Position numbers and translations under genes: made by a program
Shown: positions 44,173 to 52,867 of the stretch, one piece after another
How the letters are laid out: every line of letters starts with the position of its first letter
Numbering within the stretch: position 1 is the first letter of the stretch
DNA from: Pseudomonas sp. N040
GTDB lineage: Bacteria > Pseudomonadota > Gammaproteobacteria > Pseudomonadales > Pseudomonadaceae
DNA length: 64,000 nt
NCBI RefSeq assembly: GCF_015637705.1
Contig: NZ_JADOBE010000003.1
Location: 1-64,000, forward strand
Reading direction: 5' to 3'
Notes under the pieces: model-generated
Databases searched by the model: none
Seen by the model: only the letters and a program-made list of their open reading frames with translations
What the model was told of the DNA's origin: nothing

Positions 44173-44787
44173 TCACTGCGCTCCCGGCAAGTTCACTTCG
44201 CCAGCCTTGGGCTGCTCGGGTGGCGGTATGGCCAGTTTGCTGTCAGCTCCGCGCAACAGGGCGTCCGGGCCAAGCAGCAGGTCGATAGCGATGGGCTGCG
44301 GCTCAGCCGTCCAGGTCTTGCTGAAGAAGCCGGTGGACGTCACCTCTACCCCGATCTGATACAGCTTGGCGCTGCGCAACGGATCAAGATGGGCATAACC
44401 GGCGGCAATGCCGATCATCTTGGTCCCTTCAAGGCGTGGCAGGCTGATGCTCTTGGTCTCGCCCGGGTCGACGAAAATACGGTTGATGCCGATCATGCCG
44501 GTGGGCGCACTGGTCATGAGTAACAGGCTGCCCAACTGCTGGGAGCTGCCGGTGTAGGTACTGAAGGCATTGGCGCTATCGAACTGCGCGACCACCAGCA
44601 ACAGGTTATGTGCCTGTCCGTCGTACTGGTTCAGGCCCTTGTCGGCGGTCAGGTTGAGCTGGATGGCGTTCTCGGCGTAGGACCATTTGAGGTTGCTCAG
44701 CGCCGTCTGCTCGGGCGTCGGCCCGGAGCTACCGCAGCCCAGCAGGCCGGCACTCAACAGCACGATAACCAGCCATTGCCTGATCAT
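44173..44787 (-). CDS. tssJ: T6SS outer-membrane lipoprotein TssJ
   Basis: A 204-residue lipoprotein. MIRQWLVIVLLSAGLLGCGS is a signal peptide with lipobox LLGC (Cys18). The beta-sandwich shows YAENAIQLNLTADKGLNQYD and FVDPGETKSISL. The C-terminus adds a proline-rich tail of about 25 residues. TssJ anchors TssM at the outer membrane. The start overlaps the stop of the upstream PAAR gene (ATGA), an unusual partner that ties spike-tip and membrane-complex expression together. Confidence 0.93.
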   Translation of the reverse strand: MIRQWLVIVLLSAGLLGCGSSGPTPEQTALSNLKWSYAENAIQLNLTADKGLNQYDGQAHNLLLVVAQFDSANAFSTYTGSSQQLGSLLLMTSAPTGMIGINRIFVDPGETKSISLPRLEGTKMIGIAAGYAHLDPLRSAKLYQIGVEVTSTGFFSKTWTAEPQPIAIDLLLGPDALLRGADSKLAIPPPEQPKAGEVNLPGAQ

Positions 44788-45194
44788 TCGAGCACCAGCA
44801 CCGCGGTCTGGCTGGGCACCGAGACCATGCCGATGGTATTGGCCGGTGCGCCGTTGTGCTCGGTCTGGCAGGTCACGCGCACGGCCGGAAGGCCGCCGAC
44901 CATGACCACCGCACTGCCGTCGATAAACGCCATTTCACCCATGACCTTGGCACTGACCACGCCACCACCGGCCGAACCGGCGGTATCGCCTTCGCTGAGC
45001 AGAATCTTGCTCATCATGTTCAGTGCCGGCATGGCATCGACCAGCACTTCGGGAACCAGCCCGTCAGGGTCAGTCATGTCGGTTGAGGCAATGTTCGGGT
45101 AAGGCACCGGAATAGGGCTGGGCGCGGCCGGGGTCTGGCAGATATCCGGTACCGTGGCCATGGCGGTCGCGCCGCCATTGTTGAGCATGAACAT
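44784..45194 (-). CDS. PAAR-like protein (DUF4150)
   Basis: A 136-residue DUF4150/PAAR-like protein: MATVPDICQTPAAPSPIPVP and YPNIASTD near the N-terminus and GDTAGSAGGGVVSAKVMGEM are the family pattern. Such proteins cap the VgrG spike. It is a stand-alone cap with no C-terminal toxin domain. Two in-frame ATGs (45194 and 45188) follow a GGTAGGGGG ribosome site; the first is annotated. It lies between DUF3540 and tssJ in the accessory module. Confidence 0.9.
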   Translation of the reverse strand: MFMLNNGGATAMATVPDICQTPAAPSPIPVPYPNIASTDMTDPDGLVPEVLVDAMPALNMMSKILLSEGDTAGSAGGGVVSAKVMGEMAFIDGSAVVMVGGLPAVRVTCQTEHNGAPANTIGMVSVPSQTAVLVLE

Positions 45195-45203
45195 GTGAAC
45201 CCC

Positions 45204-45851
45204 CTACCCCAATTTTATTCTTTCGGCGTCTAGTGCAACCGTTATATCGGCGAACAGATCCAGTGTCTCGCCGCTGATGCTCCAGTCCCGGGCCACCCGC
45301 TGGCGCATGGAACCGGCCTCTACTTCCTCATGCCCTTCAACCTTGCGCCAGCTGTCGGCGTATTCGGCACTGTGGAAGGTGGCCTGCTCGCTGGCGCGAT
45401 GGGCCTGCAGGTTGTGTTCAATCCAGTGGCTGTCAGCCTGCTCGCCGGTCACCGTGAGTGTCCCCACACTCAGGCTGGCCTCCGCAAATTGCACCACGCT
45501 GCTTTCGGCCTGCACTGCTAGAGTCGGCCCGGCATCCAGCAGCAGTCCGTCGCGGGTTTCAATACTCAATGCGCCACTGGGCAGATGCAAACGCAGGTCG
45601 CCGGCAACACGCAATTCTGCGCTCTGCGGCTGGCTGCGCTCAAGCACGCTGAGAATATAGCCTTCCTCGCCGTCCAGCGACACTAAAACGCGGTCGCCTA
45701 GAGCCGGCTGCAGCAGGCAGCCGAGCGCGGGTTTCAGCCAGTAACGGTGTCCATCGGAACTCACCACGCCAAAACGCTCGGCCTCGACCGCGTTAATGCG
45801 GGCATGGCGCAGGGTGGCCGGACGGTCAATCAGGTGCAGTGCTTCGTTCAT
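45204..45851 (-). CDS. DUF3540 T6SS-associated protein
   Basis: A 215-residue protein of the DUF3540 type: the N-terminal half has YWLKPALGCLLQPALGDRVL and EGYILSVLER, an OB-like pattern, and the C-terminal half is beta-rich (LRLHLPSGALSIETRDGLLL) like a small spike stalk. DUF3540 genes co-occur with VgrG, DUF2169, pentapeptide and DUF4150 genes in T6SS clusters. The function is not established; a spike-associated structural or adaptor role is my inference from its beta-helix-like composition. Confidence 0.82.
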   Translation of the reverse strand: MNEALHLIDRPATLRHARINAVEAERFGVVSSDGHRYWLKPALGCLLQPALGDRVLVSLDGEEGYILSVLERSQPQSAELRVAGDLRLHLPSGALSIETRDGLLLDAGPTLAVQAESSVVQFAEASLSVGTLTVTGEQADSHWIEHNLQAHRASEQATFHSAEYADSWRKVEGHEEVEAGSMRQRVARDWSISGETLDLFADITVALDAERIKLG

Positions 45852-45862
45852 GATGATGTCTC

Positions 45863-46828
45863 CTAGTGGGCGGGCTGCCAGCTTTGGGCTGCCAGACGCT
45901 CGGGGTCAGGGGCGCAGATGGCGCTGCGATTGGCATCGCGCCAGTCGCAATCGCTCAGGTCTGCACCATGAAAATCGCTGCCAGTCAGGTCCGCGCCGGC
46001 GAATGACGCCTTGGGCGCACGCATTGACTGGCATTGGCAATAGCCGAGGGTGGCGTTATTGAACTGTGCTGAGGTGAAATCGGCACCACTGAGCACCGCC
46101 ATGGTCAGCACTGCCTGCGTAAAGTTGGCCTGAGGCAAGCTGGCCTGACTGAAGATGGCCTTTTCCAATACCGCACCGGTGAAGTTCAGCGCGCTACCAC
46201 GGCACTTGAAAAACGAAGTGGACTGCGTGCTGGCCGCGCTGAAATCAGCACCCTCCAACGCAGACTGGTCAAACGCACACTGCTCCAGCCGGGCGCCGGT
46301 AAAGCGCGCCTGGCTGAAGCTACAAGCAATCAGGCGTACCTGCCGCCATTGCGCCTGACTGGCATCCAGATCGCTGAAAACGCACTTGTCCCACTGGCAT
46401 TTTTGCATCGTCAAACCGGTCATCAGCGGCGCAGTCAATTGGCTGTCACCAATCGACAAGCTGCTCAACTGAGCCTGAGTGAAATCCACCCCCGCGCCCT
46501 TGCAGCGCAATACGCGGCCGCCAGTCAGACTGGCGCCTTTGAGGTTCAGCCTGTCCAGCGAACAGTCGCTCAGGTTCAGGCTGCGTACCTGGCAACCGGA
46601 TAAATCCGCACCATCGAGCTGGCATTGCTGCCAAGTGCTGCCATCGAGTTTTGCGCCGCTGAACTTCGCACCACGAGCGTCCACGCGCTCAAAGCGCGCA
46701 TGGGTCAAGTCCACGCCAGAATAATCACCGCTGACAAGCACGGCATCGCGAACCGGCAGGCGCTTGGCCAGCAACGTTTGCAGCGCCTCGGGACTTAACG
46801 ATTGGGGGTTCAGGTCCAGATCAGCCAT
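45863..46828 (-). CDS. Pentapeptide-repeat protein of the T6SS module
   Basis: A 321-residue protein, mostly pentapeptide repeats of the A(D/N)LxX type (VDLTHARFERVDARGAKFSG; AVLTMAVLSGADFTSAQFNN), predicting a right-handed quadrilateral beta-helix. ATG at 46828 is chosen because GAGGA lies 8 nt before it; an in-frame ATG at 46843 has no ribosome site. It overlaps the upstream DUF2169 gene by 8 nt. Several repeats contain Cys. The role in the T6SS is unknown; DNA mimicry or a scaffold for the spike are options from the fold. Confidence 0.87.
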   Translation of the reverse strand: MADLDLNPQSLSPEALQTLLAKRLPVRDAVLVSGDYSGVDLTHARFERVDARGAKFSGAKLDGSTWQQCQLDGADLSGCQVRSLNLSDCSLDRLNLKGASLTGGRVLRCKGAGVDFTQAQLSSLSIGDSQLTAPLMTGLTMQKCQWDKCVFSDLDASQAQWRQVRLIACSFSQARFTGARLEQCAFDQSALEGADFSAASTQSTSFFKCRGSALNFTGAVLEKAIFSQASLPQANFTQAVLTMAVLSGADFTSAQFNNATLGYCQCQSMRAPKASFAGADLTGSDFHGADLSDCDWRDANRSAICAPDPERLAAQSWQPAH

Positions 46829-49484
46829 GGGCCAGATCCTCATTCAGGCGGCAACGGGTCATCAGCGCATCGTCCAGACGCACCGCATTGCCATGGGCGC
46901 CCTCACTGTTCAGGCCATGCAGATTGCTGCCACGCAAGTCGGCATTGCTCAGGCTGACCTTGCGCAGCCGCGCTTCAAGGAAATTCGCGCCCAGCCAGCT
47001 GGAATGGCTCAGGTTGCTGCCGGTGAAGTCCGCGCTGGAGGCGTTGGCGTGATAACCATCGGCATGGCTGAGGTCGCAACGCGAGAACAGCGCCTTGGTC
47101 AGGTTGGCTCCGCGCAGGGTGGCGTTCTGCAGCCCGGCATATTGCAGACTGGCCTTGGTCAGGTTGGCATTGTTCAGATTCAGCGCTGGCAGACAGCAGC
47201 CCTGATCGATACGCCAGTTTTGCAGGTTGGCGTCACTGAGATTGACTGCCGTGCCGGAGACTTGCGACCAGGACGACGCCGGCAACGCCGCTCGGCGCAA
47301 ATCGGCATTGTCCAGCGGGCAGGCATGCAGCTGTGCCTTGGCCAGATTGGCCTCCTGAAGATTAACCCCGCTCAGGTCACAACGCTGCCAGCGCGCGCCG
47401 GCAAAGTCGCCCTCCGGCAGCGTCGCACCGGCAAAGGCGCTGTCGACAAACTGTGCACGTGCAGCCAGTGCCTGCGTTAAGTCGGCGCCATCGAACGGGC
47501 TTTTCTCGGCGTGCACGGCATTCAGGCTGGCCTTGGCCAGTTTGGCCTGAGTGAAGGTGCAAGCCTTGAAGGTGCTGCTGTCGAACAGCGCCTGCTGTAA
47601 GTCGGCCTGGGTGAAATCACAGTTCGTGAAACGTCCGCTGCTGAACAGGCCCGTGGTCAGTTTGGCGCCCTTGAACTGGCAGTTCTCAAAGGTGCAGTTC
47701 TGCAACACGCCGCCGCTCAGATCGATACCGCTCAGGTCGAGATCAATAAAACGCTCGCCGTCGAGTTTTTCTTCCGCCTTATGACTGGCTTCGAGCAGTT
47801 CGCGGGTCCAGACGATGCGCGGCTTGAGCGTGGGCAGGCCGGAAAGAGCGGGCAGCTTAGGGCGTGCGGCCGCAATCGTCGCGCTTTGGGTTGCCAGTTT
47901 GGTTTTGAGGTCGGCCATTCCTGTGTTGAACTTCGCCACTTGCGTGGTCACCCGGTTGTGCAATTCAGCCTTCTGCTTGGGAGGCAGATCAAGGCGATCC
48001 ACCGCTGTCACCGGATCAACCGGCGGCACGCTGGCGCGATGGGCCTCGGCCTGCGCCAGCATGGCTTGCGGATCCATGCCCATCTTTTTCGCCGCCTGCT
48101 CGAACTGCTGCATGGCGGCCGACTTGGTGTTGGCCAGCTTGGCTTCCAAGGCAGCCTTGTGTGCTGCCGGATCAAATACTGGTCGCTCGACGGGCAGGCT
48201 CTTGGCGATCTCGGCCAGATTGGGTGCCTGTACGGGCTTCAGCAAACTGGGCTCAATGGTGATGCCGCCCTTGGCAGCCATTTGCTGGGCCTGGGCAAAT
48301 ACCTTGGCCTGTTTCTCGGCAAAGCTGGCATAGCGCGCATCCAGTGCGGCCTGCATCTTGGCCAGCATTTCTGCCTTTATTTTTTCCACATCCGGCGGAG
48401 GCGGCAGGTCCGCAGGAGGCGCTTCGACCGCCAGTGCAGCCGCTTGTGGCCAGAGCTCGGCAATCCATTGCTCACTGCTTTTGCCAGGCTCGCCAGAGCG
48501 CTCCACGCCCACACCCAGTGCGGCAAGGTCTTCACCATCGATATCCGTCACGCGCAGGGTGGTGCGGTACAGTAGCAATACGCGTTCGGCATCGGGGAAC
48601 AGCCAGACGGTATCCAGCTCCAGTCGCGCCTCCTCTATTGGCTCAATCGCAGGCTGGTCTTTGGGCAGGGACGGCGCTTCGGCCAGTGCGCGGCGCTGCA
48701 CAAACAGGCGCGGACGCAAACCCGGCAGGCGGCCACTGACTTCTGCCAATTGCGGATGCATACCGGCCACGCTCCAGGCTTCGTTGCCCGCCCAATAACC
48801 TTGCGTGCACTGATCCTGCGCAACTTCATCGAACCAGCGCGGATCGGTATCCAGCGGCAGGAAGGGTGCGCGCTGTTTTTTCCAGCGCTCATCACAGGTG
48901 CCTAAAAAGGCCATGCGCTCGCTTGACTGTGGTGGCAGCGGCAACAGACTGGCCGGCAACAGTTTCTCGCCCGGCGCACGCAGTGGTCGGCGCGGGTCTT
49001 CAATTTGTGGCAAGGGCAAGCCTTCAGCCTTATCCGGGTCAGCGATATAGCCAACACCCTCCGGATTATCCGGGTAATCCTTGGCGCCATAAGCGTGCTG
49101 CCAGTCCAGCGGCAGAGTACCGGTCTGTCCGATCGATTCGGCGCTCCATCCGGTCAACCCTTTGCGCCACTGGCGTGGCGGAAACACATGCAGGGTTTTA
49201 CTCAGCGGGCCAAGACTGGCGCGCACCGCCATGCCTTGCTGCTGGTTGGCACTCAGCGCATAAGCACTGCCGTGCACGGCAAAGCTGCCGCGGCTTTTTT
49301 GCAGGCCATGGTCGTAGGCCTGTTTTGAAAAGCGCTCGGCAAGCCATTTCTGCGCCTCAACAGCTGCCACGATGCCGTTATCCGGCCCACACAGCAGCCC
49401 GACAGTGGCCACTATGCAGGGACCTTGAGCGTCGCGCTGGCGCGCGCTGAGCAACAGGCTGGCATCTCCATTTTTGAATTGCAT
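46821..49484 (-). CDS. DUF2169 adaptor fused to pentapeptide repeats
   Basis: An 887-residue two-part protein. The first 300 or so residues are DUF2169 (WLAERFSKQAYDHGLQKSRG, PLDWQHAYGAKDYPDNPEGV, RWKKQRAPFLPLDTDPRWFD). A helical, Ala/Lys-rich middle (about 355-560) leads to a pentapeptide-repeat array (about 575-885: SGIDLSGGVLQNCTFENCQF, RGANLTKALFSRCDLSHADG). DUF2169 proteins are known as T6SS adaptors that help load PAAR-type cargo. It lies 16 bp after vgrG and overlaps the second pentapeptide gene, so spike, adaptor and cap are made together. Confidence 0.88.
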   Translation of the reverse strand: MQFKNGDASLLLSARQRDAQGPCIVATVGLLCGPDNGIVAAVEAQKWLAERFSKQAYDHGLQKSRGSFAVHGSAYALSANQQQGMAVRASLGPLSKTLHVFPPRQWRKGLTGWSAESIGQTGTLPLDWQHAYGAKDYPDNPEGVGYIADPDKAEGLPLPQIEDPRRPLRAPGEKLLPASLLPLPPQSSERMAFLGTCDERWKKQRAPFLPLDTDPRWFDEVAQDQCTQGYWAGNEAWSVAGMHPQLAEVSGRLPGLRPRLFVQRRALAEAPSLPKDQPAIEPIEEARLELDTVWLFPDAERVLLLYRTTLRVTDIDGEDLAALGVGVERSGEPGKSSEQWIAELWPQAAALAVEAPPADLPPPPDVEKIKAEMLAKMQAALDARYASFAEKQAKVFAQAQQMAAKGGITIEPSLLKPVQAPNLAEIAKSLPVERPVFDPAAHKAALEAKLANTKSAAMQQFEQAAKKMGMDPQAMLAQAEAHRASVPPVDPVTAVDRLDLPPKQKAELHNRVTTQVAKFNTGMADLKTKLATQSATIAAARPKLPALSGLPTLKPRIVWTRELLEASHKAEEKLDGERFIDLDLSGIDLSGGVLQNCTFENCQFKGAKLTTGLFSSGRFTNCDFTQADLQQALFDSSTFKACTFTQAKLAKASLNAVHAEKSPFDGADLTQALAARAQFVDSAFAGATLPEGDFAGARWQRCDLSGVNLQEANLAKAQLHACPLDNADLRRAALPASSWSQVSGTAVNLSDANLQNWRIDQGCCLPALNLNNANLTKASLQYAGLQNATLRGANLTKALFSRCDLSHADGYHANASSADFTGSNLSHSSWLGANFLEARLRKVSLSNADLRGSNLHGLNSEGAHGNAVRLDDALMTRCRLNEDLAHG

Positions 49485-49500
49485 GAGTTAACCCTTCGAG

Positions 49501-52500
49501 TCAGAAACCACCTGGCAGCTCTGCAAATGCAGCAGCCAGCGCGGCCTCTTCAGCGGCCTTCGTAAGTGCATCCGTCGCTGCCTTCAGGGTCGCATTCGCA
49601 GTCTTCAGGGCAGTAATCTCGCCTTGAGCAGTGGCTATGGCAGCGAGGGCCGGAGCGGGATCATAGACGCCAGAGCCAAGCATCCCGGTTGTAACCGTCA
49701 AGTCGGTAAATGTGGCCGCCGGTGCTCCAAGGGCTACAGTGGCTTGAACATTCGCCGCAGCGACGTCAATTGTGGTTAGGTTGCCCGTGGTGCTCAGGTT
49801 GCCGGTGACTTGCACTGCGTTATTCAATTGAATCGGTGCGGCCGAATTGATTGAAATGCCACTAGCCTGGATGGTGATTGAGTGAGGGCCCACAGCGAGC
49901 TCGATCATGGCCGCTGCCTCAACTTTGAAGACGCCCGTTTTGAACACCGACTGAACACTTTCAGTTTCCTGTACACCCAGGTTGCTTTTCGAGATCCCTG
50001 CAATGAACTTGTGTACCGGCGTGGCGTGCTCATTGCCCCAGGTCTTGAATTCGTAATGCGGCCCGATTTTCCAGTCGACGCCAATCACACTGGCATTGAT
50101 GTCGGTAAATTGGGCAAAAGCCTCGACATACTGCTTGACGATGCCAGCACTACCTTCCCACTGCTCGCCGGCCAGGTTCTGCTCGACCATCAGTGCCGAA
50201 GCGGTGGCTTCTGCTTTGATAAGCGGCGCGGAAGCTCCGCCCTTGCCCCACCATTCGTTGAGTTCCTTGGTGTGCGGATACTTGGGCTTTTCGTTTTCCT
50301 TTTCTTCCTTTTCTTTCTTTTCTTCTTTTTCTTTCTGCTGTTCTTCTTTTAACTCTTCGTACTCATAGTTCTTATTGTTGTATTCCTTTTCGGCCTCCTT
50401 ATAGGCCTTGGCTTTTTCCGGGTCAGTCGGATCAGCCTCTGTTGCCGCCTTTGCCTTGGCCAACTTATCGGCGGCCTTGTCCTTCTCCTGTTTCAGCAAT
50501 TGCTCCTTTCTGAATTCGCTGAAGGCCTTTTGCTGATCTTTGTATTTTTTCTGCGTAGCCTTCAGTTTGTTGAAATTTTCTTCGGAAGGGTCGCTGTCAT
50601 ACGCAGTTTGTGCGGCTTCCTGATTGCTTTTGGCATCGGCCAATTGCTGCTGCTGCGCCTTATATTCGTCCAGGGCGCTCTTTTGCTTGGCATAGGTCGT
50701 ATCGGCCGCCTGCTTTGCCGCAAGATTCTCCTTAGTTGGGTCCTTCTGATATGCCGCGTCCGCTGCCTCTTTAGTCTTCTTAGCACTCTCCTCTGCTTCA
50801 GATTTCTCCTTATAAACAGAGTCGGTTGCAGGGTCATATTCGGGAGGTGAGGGCGGTGGCGTTTCCTTTTTCTCAGGAGGTACGGTGGAATCGGCCGGTT
50901 GCCCACTGCCGACGGTTGCAGGCTGACCCTGAGCGTCAGATGCAGCACCCAGCCCGATCTTCTTGGAGTACAGCCCCGGGATCTGATGCAGGAAAGAGGT
51001 CGAAGAGAACTGCATATGGTTCTGCGTCTGCAGCTGAGCACCGCTGATCTCACCCTGGCCGAGCGAGAAGATGGTGCTACCGACTGGCGCACCCATCTGC
51101 ATCAGCGGGCCGTTGGGGCTGTCTTCCATGGCCAGGTAATGTCCGCCCGGCGTCGACAGCCCGCTCTGGGTGGCGTTCTGCTCGTTGACCTTATTGGGGT
51201 TTTCCGAGTTCGGCACACTGCCGGTGATTACCGGGCGGTCGGGGTCGCCGCCGATAAAGGACACCAGCACTTCGGTGCCCTTGAGCAACGGGAAGTGCAT
51301 GCCGTGGCTGGCGCCGCTGGACATGGTCGCCATGCGCAACCAGGCCGAGCCGCGGGTGGCGCCTTTGTCGCTGCGGATAAACGGGAAGATCACCTTGTAG
51401 CAGCCGTGCTGGTTGAGCAGTGGCTGGCCGGCATCATCGCCGTCGACAATGGCGCTGAGCAGGCCCTGCACCCGTGGTTTGCGCGTCAGGCGTGGTGGGC
51501 GGAACTGCACGTCGCCGGGGATGGCGATAAATCGGGTATTGGTGTCGCCGGAGGTGCCGGCCTGATCCTGACCAAGACCGGGCAATGGCTGGCTGCCGTC
51601 ATGCTGCACCTGAATGATCAGGTACTGGGTGTTGAGCGGCAGGCGCAGGTGCCCAAGCAGGCGCATCGGATAGCCGGCGCGCAGGCCGACTGCACGACCA
51701 TTACCGTGGAACTCGCGGTGACGGCAACCCAGGGCTTCGGCGCGCAACTGGGCCAGTGCCTGGCCTTCCTGATTGGAGCCGAAGTGCTCGCCGTACAGCC
51801 ATTGTTCGCCGGTAAAGCCGGGGGCGTTATCCGCCGCCTGGCTTTGCTCGCTGTCGGCATTGGCCGGAAGACTGGCATTGGCAATCGAAGCGCTGTCCAG
51901 TAACTGCAGCTGGGCGTTGCTCGCGGAAAAGTCCTGCAGCACCACCTGCTTGGCCTGGCTGGCCAGTTTACGGTTAAAGGTACGGGTCAGGGCGATGCCG
52001 CTGCCGGCATCCAGTGCGGTATCCAGCGGGCGGTAGTTGAGCAGGGTTTCGCTTTGTGGCTGGTAACGCTGGTCGCCGCAGAAGACGATGGCTTCATGGT
52101 CGTCCTGCTGCTCGAAGAAGTAGTAGACGCCGTAGTACTCCAGCAGCCGCGAGAGGAAGGCAAAGCTGCTTTCCTCGAACTGGCAGGTAAAGCTGGATTC
52201 CTGCAGGGCCAGGTCATCCTGCGCCAGACGGATATCAAAATCGTAGGTGTCGGCCTGCGCGCCACTGGTGCCGGGGCCTTCCGACTGCAGGCCGGCCTCG
52301 CTGACGGCCGCGCGGATCAGGTCGGGCAGGTTCTTGTCCAGCCAGATTTCCGAGAAGCGCGACTGGCGCAGGAGGGCCATGCGCGGTTCGAGGACCACGC
52401 GGAAGTAGAAGTACTGACCATCACCGTCGAGCAGTTCGGCTTCGGTAACGATGCCGTGATAGGGCTGGGCATTGCCTTTGGCATCGGTCAGTTTCAGCGT

Positions 52501-52677
52501 GGCCGGCTGGCCGAGCATGGCTTCGTCGTCCAGCAGCGGATTGAGTGTCGCCAGCTTGATGTCGAAACGATAGGGTTGCGAGATCGCTTCCTCGCCACGC
52601 CACTCGACCACCAGTAACGGTTCGAGGGGGGTTGCGGTGCTGCTGAAACTGCAGAGTGGCTGATCAAGCAGGGACAT
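49501..52677 (-). CDS. vgrG: VgrG spike protein with a coiled-coil insert
   Basis: A 1058-residue VgrG. The gp27-like base (about 1-380) and gp5 OB region (HGMHFPLLKGTEVLVSFIGG; DPDRPVITGSVPNSENPNKV) are normal. Residues about 600-800 are a Pro-rich linker followed by a highly charged Lys/Glu/Ala coiled coil with three imperfect repeats of about 50 residues, each carrying DP(T/S). The C-terminal beta-helix (GPHSITIQASGISINSAAPI) resumes after it, and the last 50 residues are again a coiled coil. The insert DNA (about 50270-50870) is much lower in GC. VgrG trimers form the tip of the Hcp tube. A 19-bp motif lies 172 bp upstream. Confidence 0.95.
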   Translation of the reverse strand: MSLLDQPLCSFSSTATPLEPLLVVEWRGEEAISQPYRFDIKLATLNPLLDDEAMLGQPATLKLTDAKGNAQPYHGIVTEAELLDGDGQYFYFRVVLEPRMALLRQSRFSEIWLDKNLPDLIRAAVSEAGLQSEGPGTSGAQADTYDFDIRLAQDDLALQESSFTCQFEESSFAFLSRLLEYYGVYYFFEQQDDHEAIVFCGDQRYQPQSETLLNYRPLDTALDAGSGIALTRTFNRKLASQAKQVVLQDFSASNAQLQLLDSASIANASLPANADSEQSQAADNAPGFTGEQWLYGEHFGSNQEGQALAQLRAEALGCRHREFHGNGRAVGLRAGYPMRLLGHLRLPLNTQYLIIQVQHDGSQPLPGLGQDQAGTSGDTNTRFIAIPGDVQFRPPRLTRKPRVQGLLSAIVDGDDAGQPLLNQHGCYKVIFPFIRSDKGATRGSAWLRMATMSSGASHGMHFPLLKGTEVLVSFIGGDPDRPVITGSVPNSENPNKVNEQNATQSGLSTPGGHYLAMEDSPNGPLMQMGAPVGSTIFSLGQGEISGAQLQTQNHMQFSSTSFLHQIPGLYSKKIGLGAASDAQGQPATVGSGQPADSTVPPEKKETPPPSPPEYDPATDSVYKEKSEAEESAKKTKEAADAAYQKDPTKENLAAKQAADTTYAKQKSALDEYKAQQQQLADAKSNQEAAQTAYDSDPSEENFNKLKATQKKYKDQQKAFSEFRKEQLLKQEKDKAADKLAKAKAATEADPTDPEKAKAYKEAEKEYNNKNYEYEELKEEQQKEKEEKKEKEEKENEKPKYPHTKELNEWWGKGGASAPLIKAEATASALMVEQNLAGEQWEGSAGIVKQYVEAFAQFTDINASVIGVDWKIGPHYEFKTWGNEHATPVHKFIAGISKSNLGVQETESVQSVFKTGVFKVEAAAMIELAVGPHSITIQASGISINSAAPIQLNNAVQVTGNLSTTGNLTTIDVAAANVQATVALGAPAATFTDLTVTTGMLGSGVYDPAPALAAIATAQGEITALKTANATLKAATDALTKAAEEAALAAAFAELPGGF

Positions 52678-52755
52678 CGTTCAATCCTCATCACAAGAGT
52701 GCAACAGGCAGGTTTTGAATCGACTGCTGATCGATTCCTTCCTCTGGCATTGTCC

Positions 52756-52781
52756 GGTGGGTAGCGCGCCGCTTACCCACC
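52756..52781. repeat. Inverted repeat upstream of vgrG
   Basis: GGTGGGTA and TACCCACC face each other across GCGCGCCGCT. Similar GGTGGGT...ACCCACC palindromes are common intergenic repeats in pseudomonads, so this is probably a REP-class element in the 189-bp tssH-vgrG gap. Confidence 0.5.
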
Positions 52782-52848
52782 TTACGAATGACCGGCCCTG
52801 TGTTTACCAAACATGTGGCTAATGTAGAGCGCGCCGGTCGGCAGCGCT

Positions 52849-52867
52849 CTCGGGTGTACACCTGAAT
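52849..52867 (-). promoter_or_regulatory. Shared 19-bp motif after tssH, before vgrG
   Basis: Minus strand reads ATTCAGGTGTACACCCGAG, identical at 18 of 19 positions to copies before hcp2 and hcp1. It touches the tssH stop codon. Its core GGTGTACACC is a perfect 10-bp palindrome. Here the second arm seen at the hcp sites is missing; a different stem (AGAGCGC/GCGCTCT) follows. Confidence 0.55.
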
